Positions 42,797-49,950 of a DNA stretch of 64,000 nucleotides are shown piece after piece (position 1 is the first letter of the stretch; every line of letters starts with the position of its first letter). The notes beneath the pieces were generated by a model. The model was not told the origin of the DNA, did no database searches, and saw only the letters and a program-made list of their open reading frames with translations. This DNA comes from Verrucomicrobiota bacterium (lineage in GTDB: Bacteria > Verrucomicrobiota > Verrucomicrobiia > Opitutales > Intestinicryptomonadaceae), in assembly GCA_023450935.1 (NCBI GenBank), contig JAEXGH010000008.1:1-64000 (forward strand), given 5' to 3'. Both the position numbers and the translations under genes were made by a program.

Positions 42797-45016
42797 ATGG
42801 AAAACGACAACAAGAAAATAAACGTAGTCCGTTTGTTTTCTGACCTGAGCGTTTTCGACAGCCCGAAAGACCCGCGCACGGGGACAACCGTCGCGTTCCG
42901 TTCGGGCGATTGCGTGTGTTTCGAGCTTGTTTTGTTGAACTACGGAGACGTTGCCGACTGCGGCAATATGGAATCGGTATCGTTCGACATCCTCGACATC
43001 GGCGAAGTGGAATCGCCGCTGCCGCGCGCGCCGAAAATTCTCGTCCAGAAAACTGTTTCGGACATAAACAAAAATCTGACGGCCGAGCAAATCGACGGCG
43101 GTGCGTGCCATTGCCGTATTGTGCTTACCTCGTCCGATACCACGATGAAGGAGGGGCAAAAGTATCTGAAAATCACCGCCCGCGACAAGGACGGCGACAG
43201 AACAACTTTCGCCTCGGGGTGGATAAACGTAGAACCCGTGTGGGATTCAGACATAGACACTTCGACCTCCGAAGGCGCGACTGTTGTGGAGCAGCTGCGC
43301 GGGCTTATCGGCAAGAATTCGGCGTCTATTTCAGCCTTGCAGGCCGGTGTCGCCGAAAACGCATCGGACATTTCCGACATAAATTTGACCATTGCGGGTC
43401 ATGAAAAATTGTTGCCCTCATACGAATCCCGCATTGTTGCAGTCGAAAAGAAGGCGGACAAAAATTCGTCGGATATTGTTCAGCTGGAATCGCGCGCAAC
43501 GACAAACGAAAATACAGTATCCGCGCTGAATACCACTGTGGCGGGGCATACGTCCGACATATCGGAATTGTATGGGCGCGTGGACGGCAACGCAACTGAC
43601 ATCGGCGCGTTTTATCCGCGCATGGAAAATGTCGAAAATACAAAAGCCGACAAGGCAACTACCCTCGCGGGATATGGCATTTCCGATGCCTACACAAAGA
43701 CGCAAACCGACTCCCTGTTTACTTCGGCGGCGGAGAATGTCGATACTAAAATTGCGGGAGTTAAAACCGAACTCGAAGCGGCAATAGACGCGGGCTCTAC
43801 TTCGAGCGCAAATTCGCTTTTATCGCTCGCAAAAAAGAGCAATCGGCTCTTTCAAACCAAGCTCGACACCGGGGTTTTGTATTGCAACGGAGGCTTCGCA
43901 AAAGTTTCGCAGACGGCGTTTACATCGCTTTCAAAAGCGACAATGTTAGTTCGTTTTGCCCGGGCAAATACCACACGCACTGCCGAAGAATTCATCTGCA
44001 ATCTCGGCGACGGCGGTTCCGAGAATACCGGTATTTCACTCAGGCTTTTGACCGACAACCGCTTTTCCGTTCTACTCATGTTCAAAAAAGCCGACGGCAC
44101 GCTCTACAACAGCGCAATTCCAGCATTCGATGCTTCGGCATATCTCGACGGGGCGCTGCATTCCGTCGCGGTCTGCTGGGCTGGAACGGCAGCAAAAATA
44201 TACATCGACGGCGTTTTTAAAGGTTCAGCTTTAAATATCCCTTCGGACGCAGTAATATCTACAAGCAATGTAGGTATCACACTTGCGGGCAGGGGCGCGA
44301 CAAATGGGCAGTTCTTTCGCGGGCATGTTTCGGACTTCGCCGTTCTCAACTACGACGCCTCAGAAGTCGATTCCGACGGCAACTACACTTCCGCCTATTC
44401 AATCTCCGACTACCAAAACGGCAAGGCAATTCCGCCCTCAATGCGTCCGTTCTCCGAGGTTTTGGGGAGGAACGCGACTTGGAGCGCAATGGACAATTCG
44501 CCCGTCGATGTTTCGGTTTCGGGCGACGTTATCACGCTTACAACAACCGCCGAAATCTCCAACGCGTATTTTCGAATCAAGCCTGCAGGCACAATCAACG
44601 GACGCGCGGGACAGACGCTTCGCGCGTCGATTGACTCGACAAGCGGATTCGGCGGCTATGGCTTGGGCGTGAAGCCGATGAAAGGCGCAACCGAACTCAA
44701 TCATTTCAACCTCACAAACAACACGAAAAGCGGCTCTATTTACCTCGAATCGGCTTTCGATTCGTTCAACCTCACAATCCGCTATGGCAGCAGCCCGATT
44801 CCGTCGGGAACTGTGTTCACGATAACGGGCTTTCGGGCTTGGGTAAACGGCGCGGTAGTGGCTTTGGAAAACTACACGTTCAAGAACAAGATTCGCGACA
44901 CTTCGGGCAACGGAAATACCGCCACTGTAAGCGGAGTTCTTGCTGGAGACCGAGACGAAAGCATAGCACAAATGTATGAAGCGTTCTCTTATCAGTATAA
45001 ACAGGAAAACCCATAG
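42797..45016 (+). CDS. Phage tail-fibre-like protein with LamG-type domain
   Basis: 739-residue protein that looks like a phage receptor-binding or tail-fibre subunit. Residues 1-150 are a beta-rich N-terminal domain of the kind that attaches to a baseplate. Residues 160-300 are heptad-like coiled coil with repeated N-x-S-D-I units (NASDISDI, NSSDIVQL, HTSDISEL, NATDIGAF) typical of trimeric fibres. TTLAGYGISDAYTKTQTDS (about 290-310) is a common tail-fibre linker. Residues 375-525 resemble a concanavalin-like LamG fold, and 555-690 a second beta-sandwich. No signal peptide. Neighbours are a small AT-rich gene and a holin-like gene. Confidence 0.75.
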   Translation: MENDNKKINVVRLFSDLSVFDSPKDPRTGTTVAFRSGDCVCFELVLLNYGDVADCGNMESVSFDILDIGEVESPLPRAPKILVQKTVSDINKNLTAEQIDGGACHCRIVLTSSDTTMKEGQKYLKITARDKDGDRTTFASGWINVEPVWDSDIDTSTSEGATVVEQLRGLIGKNSASISALQAGVAENASDISDINLTIAGHEKLLPSYESRIVAVEKKADKNSSDIVQLESRATTNENTVSALNTTVAGHTSDISELYGRVDGNATDIGAFYPRMENVENTKADKATTLAGYGISDAYTKTQTDSLFTSAAENVDTKIAGVKTELEAAIDAGSTSSANSLLSLAKKSNRLFQTKLDTGVLYCNGGFAKVSQTAFTSLSKATMLVRFARANTTRTAEEFICNLGDGGSENTGISLRLLTDNRFSVLLMFKKADGTLYNSAIPAFDASAYLDGALHSVAVCWAGTAAKIYIDGVFKGSALNIPSDAVISTSNVGITLAGRGATNGQFFRGHVSDFAVLNYDASEVDSDGNYTSAYSISDYQNGKAIPPSMRPFSEVLGRNATWSAMDNSPVDVSVSGDVITLTTTAEISNAYFRIKPAGTINGRAGQTLRASIDSTSGFGGYGLGVKPMKGATELNHFNLTNNTKSGSIYLESAFDSFNLTIRYGSSPIPSGTVFTITGFRAWVNGAVVALENYTFKNKIRDTSGNGNTATVSGVLAGDRDESIAQMYEAFSYQYKQENP

Positions 45017-45017
45017 A

Positions 45018-45080
45018 AAACTTCAACAACAAACAAAGGCTCATTGGCTCTGCCAATAGCCACCACTTCAGGAATTATAA
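45018..45080 (+). repeat. Bulged-hairpin repeat, copy R6
   Basis: Starts 1-2 bp after the tail-fibre stop. Hairpin: outer GGCT/AGCC, bulged C, inner ATTGGC/GCCAAT, loop TCT. It ends CACCACTTCAGGAATTATAA, a right end shared with R7 but not with R1, and the next gene's ATG follows 6 bp later. Confidence 0.6.
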
Positions 45081-45085
45081 AAGAT

Positions 45086-45346
45086 ATGAACATAAATCTT
45101 AAAATCAAACTAAACAATGAACTAAAAGATATTTCTGCGGAAATCAAGGGAGTAGATGTTTATGTCGAAACTCCTCTCGGCAGAAGCGTTATCCAGCTAA
45201 AGGATAAAGCTGAACTAAATGCAATAGAACCCTATCAACAGGTGATTCAATCAATGGCTGATTCCTACGCCGCTTTGAAAAATCCCACACAGGAAATTGA
45301 GACTGCGGAAGAGGGAACGGCTTCCGAATCTGCGGATTCGGAATAA
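45086..45346 (+). CDS. Small hypothetical protein of phage-like island
   Basis: 86-residue acidic protein I do not recognise. First half is beta-like (INLKIKLNNELKDISAEIKG), second half helical, with an acidic Ser/Glu tail. The codons are visibly more AT-rich than in the surrounding genes, a sign of different origin. I start at the ATG at 45086; an in-frame ATG at 45044 would translate repeat R6. Size and place between a fibre and a holin-like gene would fit a tail or lysis accessory, but this is inference. Confidence 0.55.
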   Translation: MNINLKIKLNNELKDISAEIKGVDVYVETPLGRSVIQLKDKAELNAIEPYQQVIQSMADSYAALKNPTQEIETAEEGTASESADSE

Positions 45347-45533
45347 TAGAAAACTACGAATCAACAACCAGAAAATAGAACATTCGTGATGTTTATTCAC
45401 GATAAGTTCGTAAAGGCATCGTGTAAACAGGAGAAAGTCGCGAGGAGCAACTCATCAAACAAAAAGCAATGATTAGAAAACAGAACATGCACGATATAAG
45501 TTCGGATTCTCATTGTGCAAACAGGACAAATTC

Positions 45534-45630
45534 GCGAGGCGCGAGCTACAAAATCGCGGCTTTGCAAGGCGAAGCATACTTAGGTATGTGAGCCGCAGCG
45601 AAACCGATTTTTAGCCGTGAAGCGCCTCTT
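45534..45630 (-). repeat. Nested inverted-repeat element P3
   Basis: Third, shorter relative of P1 and P2, on the minus strand. Outer arms GAGGCGC (45536-45542) and GCGCCTC (45622-45628), second arms AAAATCG (45550-45556) and CGATTTT (45605-45611), then GCGGC/GCCGC, and a central hairpin CATAC-TTAG-GTATG (45575-45588). On the minus strand the core reads TCACATA, six bases, TATGCT region, as in P1. Confidence 0.6.
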
Positions 45631-45647
45631 TTGCAAAATCTAAAAAA

Positions 45648-45705
45648 TGAAGGGCGAGTTAGCCGAAGGCAACCGCCGTCACTTCTCAAATTATAAAATA
45701 TTTGC
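45648..45705 (+). repeat. Bulged-hairpin repeat, copy R7
   Basis: Most divergent copy. Outer stem GGCG/CGCC with a bulged A, inner stem GTT-GCC/GGC-AAC with one extra A, loop GAA, then GTCACTTCTCAAATTATAAA, matching the right end of R6. It is 53 bp upstream of the holin-like gene. Confidence 0.5.
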
Positions 45706-45757
45706 AAAAGAGAAGCGACCTCGCGGATTTGTGTCCTCACACTTTTGAAAAAAAATT

Positions 45758-46201
45758 ATGGAAGGAATGGAAATATTGGGTGCGACGGGAGCGGGAGCTA
45801 TCGTCGGCGGAGTATTAACTTGGATAACGGCTCTTCGTAAAGAGTCGCACGAAAGGCAAATGGCAATTATCGACAAAATGCGCGAAGTCGCAGCCGATGC
45901 CGACACGAGTGCCGACAAGGCCGCCGCGCGCGACTGTTCGTGCGTGGGGCAGCGCGTCAGGCAGTTTATAATTGCGGCGCTGATTTTCTCGTTCGTGATT
46001 GCGCCGTTTATCTTTGCGTGGACGCAAATTCCCATAGCAGTTGAACGCAGCGAGACTGCGGGCGGCTACTTGTGGGGAATTGTTCCCGAATACACGCGCC
46101 AAGTTATAGACTACGCGGCGGGCTTTTATATTCCCGCGGAATTCAAGGTTGCGTTCATGTCGATAGTGGGTTTCTACTTCGGCAGAAGCGCGGCAAGATG
46201 A
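45758..46201 (+). CDS. Holin-like three-helix membrane protein
   Basis: 147-residue membrane protein: N-terminal glycine-rich hydrophobic helix (LGATGAGAIVGGVLTWITAL), a charged amphipathic stretch (22-55), then hydrophobic segments at about 68-88 and 120-140. This layout resembles three-helix holins of phages and gene transfer agents. Two cysteines (DCSCVG) sit at the membrane edge. The call is by topology and context with the tail-fibre-like gene; a different small membrane protein is possible. A strong terminator follows at 46222. Confidence 0.55.
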   Translation: MEGMEILGATGAGAIVGGVLTWITALRKESHERQMAIIDKMREVAADADTSADKAAARDCSCVGQRVRQFIIAALIFSFVIAPFIFAWTQIPIAVERSETAGGYLWGIVPEYTRQVIDYAAGFYIPAEFKVAFMSIVGFYFGRSAAR

Positions 46202-46221
46202 TTTATGTATTAACAACAGCC

Positions 46222-46250
46222 GGCGGCGGATTTATCCGCCGCCTTTTTTA
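46222..46250 (+). terminator. Terminator after holin-like gene
   Basis: Perfect 9-bp stem GGCGGCGGA/TCCGCCGCC, loop TTTA, followed by six T. It closes the island 20 bp after the stop codon. Confidence 0.88.
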
Positions 46251-46333
46251 TTTCGGACAATCAATAAATTTTTTCCGCGAAAAATCAGAACTTGTTATTG
46301 CCCATTCGAGCCGTTCCAATAATTAAAAACTAA

Positions 46334-46400
46334 ACTTTAATCAATACTCAAAGCGGTATTGGCTACGCCAATCCGCGACACTTTCGAAAAGTTAAAAAAC
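46334..46400 (+). repeat. Bulged-hairpin repeat, copy R8
   Basis: Complete copy: ACTTTAATCAATACTC, hairpin with outer GCGG/CCGC, bulged T, inner ATTGGC/GCCAAT, loop TAC, then CACTTTCGAAAAGTTAAAAAAC. A truncated right end (GCCACTTTAGGAAAGTTAAAAAAC type) follows at 46401-46424. Confidence 0.7.
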
Positions 46401-46422
46401 GCCACTTTAGGAAAGTTAAAAA

Positions 46423-46488
46423 ACTTCAACCAATGGGCAAAGCGGCATTGGCTACGCCAAACCGCGCCCATATAGAAAAGTTAAAAAA
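46423..46488 (+). repeat. Bulged-hairpin repeat, copy R9
   Basis: Tandem to R8. Outer stem GCGG/CCGC, bulged C, inner ATTGGC/GCCAAA (one mismatch), loop TAC, ending AAAAGTTAAAAAA one base before the miaB stop on the minus strand. Confidence 0.68.
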
Positions 46489-47853
46489 TTATAGAATGGT
46501 GGCGTCGAGTGCGGTCACTGTGGCGGAGTTTATTCTGGCGTTTACAAGTTTCCCGATGAAGGATTCGTCGGCTTTGAAGATGCATTTGCGGTGGTTGCGC
46601 GTGCGTCCCATAAACATGCTTTCGCCTCGTTTTGCGTTGTTTTCCACGAGAACTTGGTAGGTTTTGCCGACCATCTTGTTGTGGAAGTCAATCGACTGTT
46701 TTTCAAGCTCGACGAGGAGGCGTTGGTTGCGCTGCTCCTTGATTTCGGCGGAGATGTTGTCGTCGAGCTCCGCCGACTTCGTTCCCGCGCGTTCACTGTA
46801 TTTGAAGACGAAGGCCATGTCGAAATTCGCGCGCTTGAAAACGTCGAGCGTTTGCAGAAAGTCGTCTTCGGTTTCGTCGGGATAGCCTACGATTACGTCG
46901 GTTGAAATCGACATTTCCGGCGAGCGTGCGCGGAGTTTTTCTACTATTTTCAAAAATCCGTCGGCTTTGTATGGGCGGTTCATCGCGCGCAGAATTTTGT
47001 CGCTGCCCGATTGCAGTGGCAGGTGGACGTATTCGCAGAGCTTCCCCAGACGCCCGTAGCAGTCTATGAGGTCGTCGCCGAAGAACGACGGGTGGGGAGA
47101 TGTGAAGCGTATGCGCTCCAAACCGTCAACGGCGTCGAGCCTTTCGAGCAGCCGCACGAATTCCGAAACGCCGCCGCGCCGCGGAATGTTTGCGCCGAAC
47201 GCGTTTGCAACCTGTCCCAAAAGCATTACCTCCTTTGCGCCGTTTTCTACAAGTGTGCGGACTTCCCCAACAACGTCGTCGGTCGGGCGCGAACGCATTG
47301 CCCCGCGCACTTTCGGGACAATGCAGTATGAGCAGTTCATCTGGCAACCCTGCATTATCGACACAAACGCGCATACGTCGGACGACTTCGACAGGCTGAA
47401 GTGGCGGTTGATGTGGAGGTGGGAGGTATCGTCGTCGGATATGTCGATAAACGGGGGTCGTTTGCGTGCGGGTGTCCAGCGTTCCGATTCAGCGGCGCGG
47501 AAAATTCGGTCGGCCACTTTTGCCACAGTGTGCGTTTTGCGCGGGCCGATAACGAAGTCGATTTCCGGCAGTGTTTCGGCGATTGCCGCGCCCCTGTTTT
47601 GCGCCATACAGCCCGTAACGCCGATTACCGGCAGGCGGCTTTTGTTGTATCTTCTGAAATTGAGAATGTGCCCGAGCTTCCCGATTGCTTTCAGCTCGGC
47701 CTGTTCGCGCACGGAGCAGGTATTGACGACGATTGCGTCGGCTTCGTTTTCGTCAAAGGTAATCTCCCAGCCGTTTTCGACAAAATTGGCCGCGATGTTC
47801 TCCGAATCGCGCTCGTTCATTTGGCAGCCGTATGTGCGTATGTATGCCTTCAT
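46489..47853 (-). CDS. miaB: tRNA-2-methylthio-N6-isopentenyladenosine synthase
   Basis: Radical-SAM methylthiotransferase that thiomethylates i6A37 of tRNAs. 454 residues. N-terminal UPF0004 domain with three cysteines (TYGCQMNERDSE, NTCSVRE, VTGCMAQ) for the auxiliary cluster; radical-SAM motif CQMNCSYC (about 165-172); C-terminal TRAM RNA-binding domain (about 385-450). The GCQMN and ERDSEN sequences point to MiaB rather than RimO or MtaB. The stop adjoins repeat R9. Confidence 0.95.
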   Translation of the reverse strand: MKAYIRTYGCQMNERDSENIAANFVENGWEITFDENEADAIVVNTCSVREQAELKAIGKLGHILNFRRYNKSRLPVIGVTGCMAQNRGAAIAETLPEIDFVIGPRKTHTVAKVADRIFRAAESERWTPARKRPPFIDISDDDTSHLHINRHFSLSKSSDVCAFVSIMQGCQMNCSYCIVPKVRGAMRSRPTDDVVGEVRTLVENGAKEVMLLGQVANAFGANIPRRGGVSEFVRLLERLDAVDGLERIRFTSPHPSFFGDDLIDCYGRLGKLCEYVHLPLQSGSDKILRAMNRPYKADGFLKIVEKLRARSPEMSISTDVIVGYPDETEDDFLQTLDVFKRANFDMAFVFKYSERAGTKSAELDDNISAEIKEQRNQRLLVELEKQSIDFHNKMVGKTYQVLVENNAKRGESMFMGRTRNHRKCIFKADESFIGKLVNARINSATVTALDATIL

Positions 47854-47999
47854 CTTTTTTTTCTTGAAAATATCCTTTTGCCCGTAGAATAGAGGATAGT
47901 CAATTATTTTTCGGAACTGTTCGCGCGGGGAGGGGTCTATTTGTTCGTTCCCCGACGGTTGTTTCGGGCAAACTTTTAACCAGACCCAAATTCATTCAT

Positions 48000-49466
48000 A
48001 TGAAACCCGTAGTATTCAACAACACTGTTTTAAGAGACGGCCACCAGTCTTTGGCGGCGACAAGAATGCCAACCGCCGATATGCTTCCTGCCTGCGAAAA
48101 GCTCGACAGTATGGGGTTCGGCGCGCTCGAAACTTGGGGAGGGGCGACAATCGACGCGGGGCTTCGCTTCTTGGGCGAATTCCCGTTCGACAGGCTCGAC
48201 GCGCTCAAAAAGGCGTGCCCGAAGACAAAACATATGATGCTCTTTCGCGGGCAAAACATTGTAGCCTATTCGCACTTCCCCGACGACGTTGTGGAGGCGT
48301 TCGTGAAAACCTCCGCCAAGCACGGAATGGATATCTTCAGGATTTTCGACGCCCTCAATGATGTCCGCAATCTGGAATGCTCAATCAAAGCCGCACGCGC
48401 CTGCGGCAAAGAGCCGCACGGAACAATCTGCTATACGCAAAGCCCCGTCCACACCGTGGAAAGCTTCGTTAAGATGGGTTGCGAGCTTGAGGGCATGGGC
48501 TGCGGCGCGGTTGTAATCAAGGACATGGCGGGGCTTATTCCGCCGTATGTCGCCTACGAAATCGTCAAAGGGCTGAAGGCTAACATAAAAATTCCCGTAA
48601 TTATCCATACGCACGAAACGGCGGGCATGGGCGCGCCAACCTACTACGCGGCAATAGACGCGGGCGTTGACGCGGTTGACACCTCAATCACCCCGTTCGC
48701 AAACGGCACGGCGCAACCCGATGCCGCAAGAATGATTGCAATGCTGCAGGACCACCCGCGCCGCCCCGACTACGATGTCAAAAAGCTTTCGGAGCTTCGC
48801 CAATACTTTACGGGCGTATACAAGAAGCTCGGCTTCTACACGATGGCAAAGAACGAGGTTATCGACACCGACGCGCTCATCTACCAAGTCCCCGGCGGTA
48901 TGCTCTCCAATTTCCGCGTCCAGCTCAAGGAGCAGAAAATGGAGGACAAGTTCGACGAAGTTTTCGCCGAAGTCCCATACGTGCGCGAAAAACTCGGCTG
49001 GATTCCCCTCGTAACGCCCACTTCCCAGATTGTAGGCACGCAGGCGATGATGAACGTAAAGTTCGGACGCTGGAAGATGTTCACCCCGCAGGCCATGGAC
49101 ATCGCACTTGGCTACTACGGACGCACTCCCGCTCCCGTTGACCCCGAAATACGCAAGCTCGCTCAGGAAAAATCGGGCAAAGAACCCATCGAATGCCGCC
49201 CCGCCGATCTCAAGAAGCCCGCTATGGAAGACCTCCGCCGCCAGCTCCGCGAAAAGGGCATCAAGGACGACGACGAGCATTGTGTGATTTTCGCGATGTT
49301 CCCGCAGCAACTCGAGGACCTATACAAAAAGCCGCGTTCGGCTTTCGCCCTCAAAACCCCCGAGGACAAAAAGCTCGCCGAGGCAAAGGCGGCGGGCAAG
49401 GAGAAAACTTTCAACATCTCCATCGACGGCGCGCCCGCCAAGAACATCAAGGTTCTCGAACTCTAA
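48000..49466 (+). CDS. Carboxyltransferase subunit (transcarboxylase 5S/PycB type)
   Basis: 488-residue TIM-barrel carboxyltransferase that moves CO2 between biotin and pyruvate/oxaloacetate. Metal ligands: Asp in LRDGHQSL (near residue 13), carbamylated Lys in VIKDMAG, and His pair in IIHTHETAG. The C-terminal PYC/OADA domain (about 300-480) has VTPTSQIVGTQAM and RPADL. It ends IDGAPAKNIKVLEL without the biotinyl domain, as in transcarboxylase 5S; biotin carrier and partner subunits are not adjacent. Product could belong to pyruvate carboxylase, oxaloacetate decarboxylase or methylmalonyl-CoA carboxyltransferase. A GC-rich terminator follows. Confidence 0.88.
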   Translation: MKPVVFNNTVLRDGHQSLAATRMPTADMLPACEKLDSMGFGALETWGGATIDAGLRFLGEFPFDRLDALKKACPKTKHMMLFRGQNIVAYSHFPDDVVEAFVKTSAKHGMDIFRIFDALNDVRNLECSIKAARACGKEPHGTICYTQSPVHTVESFVKMGCELEGMGCGAVVIKDMAGLIPPYVAYEIVKGLKANIKIPVIIHTHETAGMGAPTYYAAIDAGVDAVDTSITPFANGTAQPDAARMIAMLQDHPRRPDYDVKKLSELRQYFTGVYKKLGFYTMAKNEVIDTDALIYQVPGGMLSNFRVQLKEQKMEDKFDEVFAEVPYVREKLGWIPLVTPTSQIVGTQAMMNVKFGRWKMFTPQAMDIALGYYGRTPAPVDPEIRKLAQEKSGKEPIECRPADLKKPAMEDLRRQLREKGIKDDDEHCVIFAMFPQQLEDLYKKPRSAFALKTPEDKKLAEAKAAGKEKTFNISIDGAPAKNIKVLEL

Positions 49467-49481
49467 ACTTTTTATAATTCC

Positions 49482-49512
49482 CAAGGGGGGAGCGGAGCGG
49501 CCGCCCCCCCTT
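49482..49512 (+). terminator. Terminator after carboxyltransferase gene
   Basis: GC-rich hairpin with arms AAGGGGGG and CCCCCCTT around a mixed loop containing CGGCCG, next to T-rich sequence. The following 49513-49530 is a fragment matching the left end of the R repeats on the minus strand. Confidence 0.7.
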
Positions 49513-49691
49513 GTTTATTGGTTAAAGTTTTGCTCTGCTTCGGAGGTTCGCAGGGCGCCGATGGCGGATAAATTTCATTCAGCGCGCCGCCGCCTTTTGG
49601 GATATTCCCAAAAAGGCGGAGAAAAAACAGCTTGACAACATTGCGTTATTTAGTAGCGTGGGTTGTTTAATAATTTTAAAGAGGTAAAAAA

Positions 49692-49868
49692 ATGGGTCAA
49701 CCAAAACGCAAACAATCAAAACAGCGCACGCGTCTTCGTCGTGCCGCCAACAAGTATGAACTTCCTCAGGTAGTCAAGAATGCCGACGGCACTTTTTCCG
49801 TTCCCCACAGGGTTAACCCTTCAACAGGAACATACAGAGGCCGTCAGGTCATTTCTGTAGAGGTATAG
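49692..49868 (+). CDS. rpmF: 50S ribosomal protein L32
   Basis: 58-residue basic ribosomal protein, too short for routine ORF lists. MGQPKRKQSKQRTRLRRA is the L32 N-terminus. It lacks the four zinc-ribbon cysteines, so it is the zinc-free form. AGAGG precedes the ATG, and TTGACA lies at 49632-49637, a possible -35 box with a weak -10. rpmF-plsX-fabH is a standard order linking translation with lipid synthesis. Confidence 0.93.
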   Translation: MGQPKRKQSKQRTRLRRAANKYELPQVVKNADGTFSVPHRVNPSTGTYRGRQVISVEV

Positions 49869-49950
49869 TTAAATCGTCTTTTTCGAGACTTTTTTATTGT
49901 AATGCGGAGTTATTTTTTTTTAAGTAATTCCGCGTTTACTTTTTTGGAGT

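Larger units (their letters stand above)
45347..45757. repeat. AT-rich non-coding stretch with direct repeats and P3/R7
   Basis: 411 bp with no credible gene. It contains an imperfect direct repeat (45370-45447 and 45474-45540, sharing AGAAAA-AGAACAT, AAGTTCG, AAACAGGA and TCGCGAGG in that order), nested element P3 and repeat R7. A hairpin of TCGTGA/TCACGA lies near 45385-45405. Confidence 0.55.

Noticed and set aside
48000..48060. Loss of the metal-binding Asp in the carboxyltransferase (NTVLRD instead of DTTLRD)
   Set aside because: The metal ligand in transcarboxylase 5S is the Asp of LRD, which is present; the earlier position is variable.
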